Both the position numbers and the translations under genes were made by a program. Source: Eurosta solidaginis (lineage: Eukaryota > Arthropoda > Insecta > Diptera > Tephritidae). Taken from it: DNA of 64,000 nucleotides. Below, one piece after another: positions 1 to 13,400 of this stretch. The notes under the pieces are model-generated. The model searched no databases. It was not told the origin of the DNA and saw only the letters and a program-made list of their open reading frames with translations. The DNA is taken from assembly GCF_040869045.1 (NCBI RefSeq), contig NC_090321.1, forward strand, positions 89,386,603 through 89,450,602, written 5' to 3'. The first letter of the stretch is position 1. Each line of letters begins with the position of its first letter.

Positions 1-1312
1 AGATATTCCTAAAATTATCAAAGTTAAGAAAGTAAGACATTCCATTATACATGTTGCTGCTTGACACTCGTTTATCCATGTTTTTTAATAGTAATAATAC
101 TCTGTATAATTTTTTTTAAATAGTGTGGCCTTTCTGATTATTGAAGCGTATTTCAAGTGGAGGACGTGCTGCTGGCACCTCTACCGTAAGTCGGGATACT
201 CGAATTACCTTTCAATCCAGTGTACGTATATTCAAGTTCTGAAGCTGAAACATGTCAACCGTGTCCTCCAACTTCACTGCACATATAACAATATGGCCAA
301 CTGTGGAATAGTGTGTTATCCAATTGCGCTCTTTTTTGTTGTTCCTGTTATTTAGCGAATCGCTGCGGGGTAACGATAAAGTTACAAATAAGGCATTTGG
401 ATATTTTCTCCGGAGAATCAACAACGTCTCGGCGGAGATATTTACGCCTTGTCGTAGCTGTGTCACAGGGGTTCGCATTGAGCAGTGTTAACATTCCCAC
501 AACCATGCATAGATGAACGTTTGTAAACCTTGATATTTCCACCGATTTCTGGGAGTCAGCAACTGGCCAGAAAGACCCCGGCAAACGGCATGGTCAGGGC
601 TTGCCTAAACTACTCCATGCTCACCTATCCAGAAGCAGAGGGTCAACGGGATCCCAATGTCACCACTGGTAGACCCTTTCAGTTCCCAGTGCCTGATCAG
701 GCGAAGACATCAGCCTGACAGTTGCTTATCTAAAAATACTTAGCTCCGATCCAAGTGATCTGAGGAAATTCTTCACAGCCCTTTGTAGCGGCGACCTCCG
801 CCTAGAAGTCACTGCGGTGATCGGGCAGCACAGATTGTCTGGTGACACCGATCTTCTGACATAATCCCGTCTAACCTGGATCTTAAAGGAATATGTGTGG
901 CAAATGTGGCAACAGGACCGGAAGCCGGAGTATATTTTGTCGGGGGTGACTAGTGACCCCCTGCGAGTTGCGTAGCTTAAAATATTTCCGCGGTAGGCAC
1001 AGATGTCGTAGGAGTTCAATAAACTCCGCAGACCCCAAAATTCGAGCGGTCATAAATGTCGTTCCCGAGGCAGTCGGGATTGTACCACGAGGGGCTTGTA
1101 CCGGATGCGAATGACTAGCCATATCCATAAAATTTCCTAAGTTTTCGGATAGTGGTATTGTGGTTAAAGCAAAAATTGGCTACAGCCAATAGGAGAGATA
1201 TCTGTAAAGGTCCCCCTCTAAATTTAACTACTAAACCTTTTTTATATGCACCAATTTTTCCTCAACATTTGTATATGAAAAACATATTTATAGCCTGCCA
1301 TTACTTCCGTAG
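1..1312. other. Probable upstream intron of the monooxygenase gene; no exon recognised
   Basis: I see no convincing coding exon here. The open frames are short, lie on both strands and match nothing I know. Positions about 1050-1125 resemble the middle of the SINE family seen complete at 44635-45040 (both carry a 'cgttcccgag..gtcggg' block followed by 'accggat'), so this stretch is at least partly decayed repeat. The acceptor that starts the first recognisable exon lies at its right edge. The CuH two-histidine motif and the DOMON part of the monooxygenase are not here and should lie to the left of the window. Confidence 0.4.
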
Positions 1313-1414
1313 GACAATTTCTGCCACATCACGTGGGTATTCCAGTAGGAGGTGCAAGTGGGGCTAAGTATTATATGCTAGAAATACATTATGACAATCC
1401 ACATTCCCAGCAAA
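1313..1414 (+). CDS. MOXD1-like exon (CuH histidine exon)
   Basis: Acceptor ccgtag precedes it and donor gtaagt follows. It encodes (G)QFLPHHVGIPVGG... ending LEIHYDNPHSQQ. The histidine of HYDNP corresponds to the third CuH copper ligand of PHM/DBH enzymes. It starts with two bases of a split codon and ends with one base, which the next exon completes to Met. Confidence 0.8.
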
Positions 1415-4400
1415 GTAAGTAAATCGTTTCTCATTAAAAATCATATTCGATTAAATAGCCTTTTTCACATTCACTTTTCGCTTTCAGTGGTCGATCATTC
1501 GGGTTTTCGCATTCATTACACCAGTCACTTGCGGTCGAACGATGCTGGTATCATGATTTCTGGTGTTTCCGTTTCAGATACGCAACTTATTCCCCCCGGA
1601 CAGAAATTGTATCGTAACATTGGAATATGTGGCCCATCTTGTCCAAATGTGGTGGGTTTGTGGTTTTTAAACGCATGGAACGTCTTTATAGAAAGCATAG
1701 TTATTAAAATATTTAATTATTCATAATTTATTTGCTTGATAGATGTTTCCAATGGACGGCATCAAAATCATATCCGGTACACTTCATTCACATCGCGCCG
1801 GCCGCAAAATGACACTACGCCATGTACGTGACGGTAAGGAGCTGGAACGAATTATTGAGGACGATAATTACGACTATAACTACCAACAGGTGCGGCAGCT
1901 TGAACGTGAAGTTGTAGTCCTGCCAGGCGATTACATTATTACGGACTGCGCATATGAGGTGAGTACATACACAACTATATCATACATGGGCATATTGCAG
2001 TTGAAAAAAAAAAATTATTGAATAACATTAACCAGTAAAATATTAACTATACCAAGTAAAGTACTTAAACAGTTCTGTAAAATAGTTAAAAGCTAGTAAG
2101 TGAAACTCTTTTTTTTTATTTTAACTTATATTTAATTTGCAATCTATCTTACATGAGACATTCAGGAAATTGGATCTTATAAGATAATGACAGCGGTAGG
2201 TTTGCCTTGTACAAATCTACATAGAGAAATATGTATAAAATTCGATATATTTACATACATTCTTAAGTTGAGTTAATTTCAAAATTTTTCAAAGTTGCTT
2301 AGCTTCATTGTTGAATTCATTTCTTAATTAAAATAAAAAGAAAACAAGTAAGGAAGGTTAAGTTCGGGTGTAACCGAACATTACATACTCAGTTGAGAGC
2401 TATGGTGGCAACATAATGGAAAATAACCATGTAGGAAAATGAACCGAGGGTAACCCTGGAATGTGTTTGTATGACATGTGTATCAAATGAAAGGTATTAA
2501 AGAGTATTTTAAGAGGGAGTGGGCCATAGTTCTATAGGTGGACGCCATTTAGGGATATCGCCATAAAGGTGGATCAGGGTTGACTCTAGAATTTATTTGT
2601 ACGATATGGGTATCAAATGAAAGGTGTTAATGAGTATTTTAAGAGGGAGTGGGCCTTAGTTCTATATGTGGACGCCTTTTCGTGATATCGCCATAAAGGG
2701 GACCAGGGGTGACTCTAGAATGCGTTTGTACTATATGGGTATCAAATGAAAGGTGTTAATAAGTATTTTAAGAGGGCGTGGGCCTTAGTTCTATATGTGG
2801 ACGCCTTTTCGAGATATCGCCATAAAGGTGGACCAGGGGTGACTCTAGAATTTGTTTGTACTATATGGGTATCAAATGAAAGGTGTTAATGAGTATTTTA
2901 AAAGGGAGTGGGCCTTAGTTCTATAGGTGGACGCCTTTTCGGAATATCGTTATAAAAGTGGACCAGGGTTGACTCTAGAATGCGTTTGTACAATATGGGT
3001 ATCAAACGAAAGGTGTTAATAAGTGTTTTAAAAGGGAGTGGGCCTTAGTTCTATGGGTGGACGCCTTTTCGGGATATCGCCATAAACGTGGACCAGGGGT
3101 GACTCTAGAATGCGTTTGTACAATATGGGTATCAAATGAAAGGTGTTAATGAGTATTTTAAAAGGGCGTGGGCCTTAGTTCTATAGGTGGACGCCTTTTC
3201 GAGATAGCGCCATAAAGGTGGACCAGGGGTGACTCTAGAATTCGTTTGTACGATATGAGTATCAAATGAAACGTGTTAATGATTATTTTAAAAGGGAGTG
3301 GGCCTTAGTTCCATAGGTGGATGCCTTTTCGAGATATCGCCATAAAGGTGGGCCAGGGGTGACTCTAGAATTTTTTTGTACGATATGGGTATCAAATGAA
3401 AGGTGTTAATGAGTATTTTAAAAAGGAGTGGGCCTTAGTTTTATATGTGGACGCCTTTTCGAGATATCGCTATAAACGTGGACCAGGGGTGACTCTAGAA
3501 TGTGTTTGTACGATATGGGTATCAAATTAAAGGTATTAGTGAGGGTTTTAAAAGGGAGTGGCCCTTAGTTGTATATGTGAAGGCGTTTTCGAGATATCGA
3601 CCAAAATGTGGACCAGGGTGATCCAGAATTTCATCTGTCGGGTACCGCTAATTTATTTATATATGTAATACCACGAACAGTATTCCTTCCAAGATTCCAA
3701 GGGCTTTTGATTTCGCCCTGCAAAACTTTTTCATTTTCTTCTACTTAATATGGTAGGTGTCACACCCATTTTACCAAGTTTTTTTCTAAAGATATATTTT
3801 GCGTCAACAGACCAATACAATTACCTTTTTTTCATTTTTCGTAATTTTCGATATCGAAAAATTGGGCGTGGTCATAGTCGGATTTCGGCCATTTTTTACA
3901 CCAATACGAAGTGAGTTCAGATAAGTACGTGAACTGAGTTTAGTAAAAATATATCGATTTTTCCTCAAGTTATCGTGTTAAAGGCCGAGCGGAAGGACAG
4001 ACGGTCGACTGTGTATAAAAACTGGGCGCGGCTTCAACCAATTTCGCCCTTTTTCACAGAAAACAGTTATCGCCCTAGAATCTAAGCCTCTACCAAATTT
4101 CACAAGGATTGGTAAATTTTTGTTCGACTTATGGCATTAAAAGTATCCTAGACAAATTAAATGAAAAAGGGCGGAGCCACGCCCATTTTGAAATTTTCTT
4201 TTATTTTTGTATTTTGTTGCACCATATCATTACTGGAGTTGAATTTTGGCATAATTTACTTATATACTGTAAAGATATTAACTTTTCTTTTAAAATTTGA
4301 ATTAAAAAAAATTTATTTTTAAAAGGGGGCGTGGTCGCTCTCCGATTTTGCTAATTTTTAGTAAGCAGACATATAGTAATAAAAGTAACGTTCCTGCCAA

Positions 4401-7400
4401 ATTTCATCATGATATCTTCAACGACTGCCAAATAACAGCTTGCAAAACTTATAAATTACCTTCTTTTAAAAGTGGGCGGTGCCACGCCCATTGTACAAAA
4501 TTTTACCATTTTTCTATTCTGCGTCACAAGTTCAACTCACCTACCAAGTTTCATCGCTTAATCCGTATTTGGTAATGAATTATCGCACTTTTCCGATTTT
4601 TCGAAATTTTCGATATCGAAAAAGTGGGCGTGGTTATTGTCCGATATCGTTCATTTTAAATAGCGATCTGAGATGAGTGCCCAGGAACCTACATACCAAA
4701 TTTCATCAAGATACCTCAAAATTTACTCAAGTTATCGTGTTAATGGACAGACGGACGGACGGACGGACATGGCTAAATCGATTTTTTTTTCGATACTGAT
4801 GATTTTGATATATGGAAGTCTATATCTATCTCGATTCCTTTATACCTGTACAACCAACCGTTATCCAATCATAGTTAATATACTCTGTGAGCTCTGCTCA
4901 ACTGAGTATAAACAAGTAAGGAAGGCTAAGTTCGGGTGTAACCGAACATTACATACTCAGTTGAGAGCTATGGAGACAAAATAAGGAAAATCACCATGTA
5001 GAAAATGAACCTAGGGTAACCCTGGAATGTGGTTGTATGACATGTGTATCAAATGGAAGGTATTAAAGAGTATTTTAAGAGAGAGTAGGCCATAGTTCTA
5101 TGGATGGACGCCATTTAGGGATATCGCCATAAAGGAAGACCAGGGCTGACTATAGAATTTGTTTGTACGATATGGGTATCAAATGAAAGGTGTTACTGAG
5201 CATTTTAAGAGGGAGTGGGCCTTAGGTCTATCGGTGGACGCCTTTTCGAGATATCGCCATTAAGGTGGACCAGGGGTGACTCTAGAATGTGTTTGTACGA
5301 TATGGGTATCAAATGAAAGGTGGTAATGAGTATTTTAAAAGGGAATGGGCTTTAGTTCTATAGGTGAACGCCTTTTCGAGAAATCGCCATAAAGGTGGAC
5401 CAGGGGTGACTCTAGAATATGTTTGTACGATATGGGTATCAAATGAAAGCTGTTAATGAGTATTTTGAAAAGGAGTGATCCTTAGTTCCATAGGTGGACG
5501 CCGTTTCGAGATATCGCCATAAAGGTGGACCAGGGGTGTCTCTAGAACGTGTTTGTACGATATGGGAATCAAATGAAAGGTGTTACTGAGCATTTTAAGA
5601 GGGAGTGGGCATTAGGTCTATAGGTGGACGCCTTTTCGAGATATCGCCATTAGGGTGGGCCAGGGGTGACTCTAGAATGTGTTTGTATGATATGGGTATC
5701 AAATGAAATATGGTAATGAGTATTTTAAAAGAGAGTAATCCTTAGTTCTATAGGTGGACGCCTTTTCGAGATATCGCCATAAAGGTGGACCAAGGGTGAC
5801 TCTAGAATGTTTGTACGATATGGGTATCAAACGAAAGGTGTTACTGAGCATTTTAAGAGGGAGTGGGCATTAGGTCTATAGGTGGACGCCTTTTCGAGAT
5901 ATCGCCATTAGGGTGGGCCAGGGGTGACTCTAGAATGTGTTTGTATGATATGGGTATCAAATGAAAGATGGTAATGAGTATTTTAAAAGGGAGTGATCCT
6001 TAGTTCCATAGGTGGACGCCTTTTCGAGATATCGCCATAAAGGTGGACCAAGGGTGACTCTAGAATGTTTGTACGATATGGGTATCAAACGAAAGGTGTT
6101 ACTGAGCATTTTAAGAGGGAGTGGGCATGAGGTCTATAGGTGGACGCCTTTTCGAGATATCGTCATTAGGGTGGGCCAGGGGTGACTCTATAATGTGTTT
6201 GTACGATATGGGTATCAAACGAAAGGTGTTACTGAGCATTTTAAGAGGGAGTGGGCATTAGGTCTATAGGTGGACGCCTTTTCGAGATATCGCCATTAGG
6301 GTGGGCCAGGGGTGACTCTAGAATGTTTGTACGATATGGGTATCAAACGAAAGGTGTTACTGAGCATTTTAAGAGGGAGTGGGCATTAGGTCTATAGGTG
6401 GACGCCTTTTCGAGATATCGCCATTAGGGTGGGCCAGGGGTGACTCTAGAATGTGTTTGTACGATATGGGTATCAAATGAAAGGTGGTAATGAGTATTTT
6501 AAAAGGGAGTAATCCTTAGTTCTATAGGTGGACGCCTTTTCGAGATATCGCCATAAAGGTGGACCAAGGGTGACTCTAGAATGTTTGTACGATATGGGTA
6601 TCAAACGAAAGGTGTTACTGAGCATTTTAAGAGGGAGTGGGCATTAGGTCTATAGGTGGACGCCTTTTCGAGATATCGCCATTATGGTGGGCCAGGGTGA
6701 CTCTAGAATGTGTTTGTACGATATGGGTATCAAACGAAAGGTGTTACTGAGCATTTTAAGAGGGAGTGGGCATTAGGTCTATAGGTGGACGCGATTCAAA
6801 TGAAAGGTGGTAATGAGTATTTTAAAAGGGAGTAATCCTTAGTTCTATAGGTGGACGCCTTTTCGAGATATCGCCATAAAGGTGGACCAAGGGTGACTCT
6901 AGAATGTTTGTACGATATGGGTATCAAACGAAAGGTGTTACTGAGCATTTTAAGAGGGAGTGGGCATTAGGTCTATAGGTGGACGCCTTTTCGAGATATC
7001 GCCATTAGGGTGGGCCAGGGGTGACTCTAGAATGTTTGTACGATATGGGTATCAAACGAAAGGTGTTACTGAGCATTTTAAGAGGGAGTGGGCATTAGGT
7101 CTATAGGTGGACGCCTTTTCGAGATATCGCCATTAGGGTGGGCCAGGGGTGATTCTAGAATGTTTGTACGATATGGGTATCAAACGAAAGGTGTTACTGA
7201 GCATTTTAAGAGGGAGTGGACATTAGGTCTATAGGTGGACGCCTTTTCGAGATATCGCCATTAGGGTGGGCCAGGGGTGACTCTAGAATGTTTGTACGAT
7301 ATGGGTATAAAACGAAAGGTGCTACTGAGCATTTTAAGAGGGAGTGGGCATTAGGTCTATAGGTGGACGCCTTTTCGAGATATCGCCATTAGGGTGGGCC

Positions 7401-10400
7401 AGGGGTGACTCTAGAATGTTTTTGTACGATATGGATATCAAATTAAAGGTATTAATGAGGGTTTTAAAGCGAGTGGCCCTTAGATGTATATGTGAAGGCG
7501 TTCTCGCGATATCGACCAAAATGTGGACCAGGTGATCCAGAAAATCATTTGTCGGGTACTGCTAATTTATTTATATATGCAACACCACTAACAGTATTCC
7601 TGCCAAGATTCCAAGGGCTGTTGATTTCGCCTTGTAGAACTTTTTCATTTTCTTCTACCTAATATGCTAGGTGTCACACCCATTTTACAAAGTTTTTTCC
7701 AAAGTTATATTTTGCGTCAACAAACCAATCCAGTTACAATGTTTCATCCCTTTTTTCGTATTTGGTATAGAATTATGGCATTTTTTTCATTTTTCGTAAT
7801 TTTCGATATCGATAAAGTGGGCGTGGTTATGGTCGGATTTCGGCCATTTTTTATACCAAAATAAAGTGAGTTCAGATAAGTACGTGGGCTTAGTTTAGTA
7901 AAGATATATCGGTTTTTGCTCAAGTTATTGTGTTAACGGCCGAGCGGAAGGACAGACGGTGGACTGTGTATAAAAACTGGGCGTGGCTTCCACCGATTTC
8001 GCCCATTTTCACAGAGAACAGTTACCGTCATAGAATCTATGCCCCCACCAAATTTGAGAAGGATTGGTAAATTTTTGTTCGACTTATGGAATTAAAAGTA
8101 TTCTAGACAAACTAAATGAAAATGGGCGGAGCCACGCCCATTTTGAAATTTTCTTCAATTTTTGTATTTTGTTGCATCATATCATTACTTGAGTTGAATT
8201 TTGACTTAATTTACTTATATACAGTAAAGATATTAAATTTTTTGTTAAAATTTGAATTTAAAAAAAAAATTTTTTTAAAGTGGGCGATTTCTTTATCCAA
8301 TTTTGCTAATTTTTATTTAGCACATATATAGTAATAGTAGTAACGTTCCTGCCAAATTTCATCATGATATCTTCAACGACTGCCAAATTACAGCTTGCAA
8401 AACTTTTAAATTACCTTCTTGTAAAAGTGGGCGGTGCCACGCCCATTGTCCAAAATCTTACTAATTTTCTATTCTGCGTTATAACGTCAACCCATGTACC
8501 AAGTTTCATCGCTTTAACCGCCTTTGGCAATGAATTACCGCATTTTTTCGGTTTTTCTAAATTTTCTATATCGAAAAAGTGGGCGTGGTTATAGTCCGAT
8601 ATCGTTCATTTTAAATAGCGATCTGAGATGAGTGCCCAGGAACATACCAAATTTCATCAAGATACCTCAAAATTTACTCAAGTTATCGTGTTAACGGACA
8701 GACGGACGGACGGACATGGCTCAATCAAATTTTTTTTCGATACTGATGATTTTGATATATGGAAGTCTATATCTATCTCGATTCCTTTATACCTGTACAA
8801 CCAACCGTTATCCAATCAAAGTTAATATACTCTGTGAGCTCTGCTCAACTGAGTATAAAAAGGGTTCTTACTTATATTCAGGGATAGGATTTTAAGGCAT
8901 TTGCCTATTTTGTCTGATTCGTCGTATGTATAAATAAATTAAAGAATCACGCGTTTTATCTCTTTCTACTCTACAACTATGATTTTTAAATTGCCTTTTT
9001 CGTGCCTTTTTTGACTATATTGCCTTTTTCTGCCTTTTTGTAATATTTTGCCTTCTTTTTTGCCTATTTATATCTACATATGTGAAGTTTTACATTGTTT
9101 AAGTATTGAAAGTAAGTCTGCTACGTGTAAACAGCACTATCTATTCATTACCACAAGTTTATGTTGTACAACACTGGAATTCATCTTATCAGCTGATTGT
9201 GAATTCCTTATCGCAGTCAACACCGACATGAAAAGTCGGTTGTCGTTTGCAATTTCAAATTTGTGTGTGTATATCAAAGTCGAGTATGTATTTTACGAAC
9301 ATTTAAAATGCCTAAAGCAATTTGTTAAAATTCCGTAAAAATCAACGGTTATATAAAGGAATTCGGGTCAAATATACTTACGACTAATGGAAAAATATGA
9401 ATTTGTGTTTACTGTGGAATTAAAGTAAATCACGACAAGAAACACCACATTAAACATCACCTACAAACGGAAAATCACAAAACAGCTGTATCATTGAAAC
9501 TTTCTACGAAGGTGCAACCTGTTTCCTCATTTTTAAATACACCGGATTTAAACGAATTTTTCCGAGATATCACCAAAATGATGGTAGCCTGCGATATACC
9601 ATTATTCAAAGCTAACCATACGGAATTCAAATCGTTTATGGCAAAATATGCCCAGAAAAAGGGAAGCCAATACGCAAACGTTGACTCCTTAATCGCTAAT
9701 ATAAAAAAAGCATTTTCAAAAAGCCCCTCAAGGATTCGTTTTTTTTAAGAAAAGCAACCGGATCTTTCTCTACCTCCTCAACCTGTAAGTTGTAAATATT
9801 TAAAATATATATGCATATATTGTGGTTAAAAAAAATTTTGCTTACAAAGGTTTTAACGGGGAACTTGGCCTGAGGCAGCATCTTATTTTGCAAAAAACTT
9901 CAACGAGATCAAAGAAATAGTTGAAGGTCTTGATGACGATGCGGCCTGCATTATTTTTGCGAAAAAATTGTTTGCAAATAAGGGCATCCGAGAGGAGTTG
10001 GCTTATATCCAGGCAAATTTTGGTTTCCTATTAAGCGAGGGAAATGCTTTCAAAATGCTTCAGAAAAGAGGTATTGTGTTATTCTTATACCTCTGTTTTG
10101 TATTGTATTGTATTGTGTTGTAACGAATTTACTTGCAATTCCCCTTATTTGCAATCTTTTGCTGAGTTCGAATCACTAAACTGTTGAATAAATAACTCCA
10201 ATATTTAATAATGCAAAACGGCCTTTATTAAAGTACTTCACAATAACACTCAAACTGTGCAACGAATAGCTTGCTTAATAACCAAACTGATTGATAGCAC
10301 AAATCAAACTGAATTCCAGTGCCCCTACAATTGCCGCCTTTTATACTCTTTGATTTCAACCTTCGCATCATCTAGGCGCTTCCAGAATCTACTAGTCCAG

Positions 10401-13400
10401 CAGTTCTCAAACTTCTCAGCTGTAACTACAATTGCACAATTTTATAGTTTTTCTCATTGCATACTTATAGGAATATCTCAGATATATGCATGTGTTTGTG
10501 CATTGACTCTCCGCTGCTCGTATACGTACATGGTACATACATATATGTAGACGCAGTTATTGTTTCGTTTATGTAGATACATAATGATTGAATTATTGAT
10601 GTGCATTCACGTCACTGCTTAGCATCGGCTTAGAGACGATAGCATCGCTCAGTGCTGCTAACATTCGTTACACTACCCTCCACCTAAGTCTGATCGTCCC
10701 GATCAGACAAATCTCTTGATCTAAACGCTGCTAGCATCGCCAAATGTACCACTCTTCTATTTCGTGATTTCCCAATTGCTTGTATGCGGTAGATGACATC
10801 ACTGATCGTCTTCACAACTCTGTACGGGCCTTCCCAACTGCACCGATATTAGGATGAAACACCTTTCCGCCGGTGAGGGTTGTTTAACAGTACCAAATCT
10901 CCCGCCAAGAAACCTTCCGAATTAAAGTTCTTGTCATTCCAGTGTTTCATCTTACTACTCATTACCCTGGGCCGTTCCTTCACACTCTGTGGTTTGGCCA
11001 ATGAACTACTTCGTAGAGCTAGTGCTGGACGGATTTGCTTTGCATAATCAGTATCGTTCCGACGCTTCACAACAGTAGTGCGCCTTGGCTTTAAACCACC
11101 CTTGCATTCTTTCTGCGAAATCCTTTCCTTCGTTTTAGTACGTCCGTTAGGGCTTTTCAATGCCAGTGTTTCTCTCACAGGTACCTTCGGTTTTGATTTG
11201 TTTGGCCCATTTGTTCCATCAACCCTTACCTTTGAATTTCGTGGCCTTTGTCGAGTCTTCTCCACCATTACTCGATTACTACTGAACCCTTTCTCCAACT
11301 TGAAGATAAGTGGTATATCCTGGTTCTCATAACGCATCACCCTTCTCTGCATATCGATCTTAATGTCATGGTCAACCAAGAAGTCCACTCCCAATATGAC
11401 TTCATCAACGATCTCCGCCACAACGAATTTGTGTAAAACCATGACCTTCCCAATTAGGACTTCACATATCACTTCTCCCTGGACTTGGTTATACTCGCCT
11501 GTGACCGTACGCAACCTTGTAGCCAGGTAATGACTTTACTCTCAGATCGAATCAAGGAATGAGATGCGCCCGTATCTACAGTCAGTACATGTTCTTTGCC
11601 ATCCACATTCCCTCTGACGGTAAGACTGCTCGATTTTCTACCAATTTGCAACACAGATATCACAGGGCATTCAATAGCTGGATCTAGCTCTCGATCTCTA
11701 CCTCTTACTCGCTCTTGCTCATCTCCTCCAGCTTTGCGTTTACGGCCACCCACATTGTTGGAACTACTAGGATCAAGATCGCAATGACGGGCAATGTCAT
11801 ATGCCATTTATAAAGCTCTGAATCTTTACCCGTTCAGTGTATTCCCCGTCCGCATTCGCTAAATGTGCTAGCCTTTCAATATCCGACGCAAACTCTTGCA
11901 ATGTTTCACCAGGCCTCTGGAAGCGGTTCAGCAACTCCATTTGGTATATCTGTCTCCTATGCTCAGTTCCGTATCGTCTCTGTAGAGCGCCCATCAATGC
12001 TTCATAACAGTTCCGTTCGCATTCTGGAATGGTTTGTAAAATCTCATCTGCAGGCCCTTTCAACGCCATGAATAGTGCAGCAATTTTATCTTCAGCATTC
12101 CAGTTGTTCGCTGCCGACGTCTTCTCAAATTGGAGCTTAAATACCTGGAAAGGAACAGAACCGTCAAAGGATGGTGTTTTTACCTTCGGATTACTCGTTG
12201 AAACTGCTGGGCTATTTAGTTGCAACTGCTCGATGCGTCCTCTCAAAGCATCCACCTCGGCCTCGATTTTTTCTTCAAACTGTAAAATTTTTGTATCTTG
12301 CGTCTCCAACTTCGAGGAATACGTCCTTCTTTCTCTTCCAGTTGAGCAGAGATCTGCAATGATATCTGTGCTGAAATTTGCGCCGACATTTCAATCTTCG
12401 CTGTTATACGGTTCTCCTGCGATTCCAGCTGAGATGACATTTGCGACGACATTTCGGATAAACGCGTTTTTTGTGCTTCTATCTTCGATGTTATTTCTGA
12501 CAACATTTCTGCAATATGTGTCTTCTGTTCTTCCAGTTGAGATGATATGATGGTGGATATTTGTGATGACATTTCTGTTATACGTGCCTCCTGCGATTCT
12601 AGTTGTGATGCCATATATGTCTTCTGCTCTTCCAGTTGAGATGACACTGTCGATGTTTGAGCAGATATTGCAGCTAAAATCATGTTCAAGTCTGTGCTGG
12701 TAAGCGTCTGCGATGTTTCGTTTTTCTCTTAAATTTTTGTTGTCTCCTCGCCATCAAGATGAAAGACATACTCTTCCACATCAATTCCTTCTGCTTCCAT
12801 TGCCTCTCGTAGCCGTGCCTAAAGCTCAAGTTTAACGCCGCTCGTATTCAATCCACGGCTCTCCAACTCCTTCTTTAGTTGCTGGATCTTCAATTCACTG
12901 AACTTTGCCATGTCCTTGTTGTCCTCTGGAATTTATTCAACAGTTCCTCTTCTGACACCAATTGTAACGAATTTACTTGCAATTCGTCTTATTTGCAATC
13001 TTTTGCTGAGTTCGAATCACTAAACTGTTGAATAAATAACTCCAATATTTAATAATGCAAAATGGCCTTTATTAAAGTACTTCACAATAACACTCAAACT
13101 GTGAAACGAATAGCTTGCTTAATAACCAAACTGATTGATAGCTCAAATCAAACTGAATTCCAGTGCCTCTACAATTGCCGCCTTTTATACTCTTTCATTT
13201 CAACCTTCGCATCTTCTAGGCGCTTCCAGAATCTACTAGTCCAGCAGCTCTCAAACTTCTCAGCTGTAACTACAATTGCACAATTTTATAGTTTTTCTCA
13301 TTGCATACTTATAGGCATGGCGGAACGATAGAAGGTGGCAGCATGGTGACATACCTACAAACATAAATAAAAATTCCATGTACTTTGTTTTTGTAAATTC

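Noticed and set aside
1..700. Upstream monooxygenase exons (for example near 125-190 or 360-520)
   Set aside because: I looked for the CuH His-His motif and DOMON-type sequence in all frames and found nothing convincing.
2452..7540. CRISPR-like array
   Set aside because: Units are contiguous ~130-bp tandem repeats without short repeat/unique spacer structure, and the DNA is eukaryotic nuclear.
10119..10672. Solo LTR interpretation
   Set aside because: A matching LTR at 12963-13714 and coding sequence between them show a complete-ended element.
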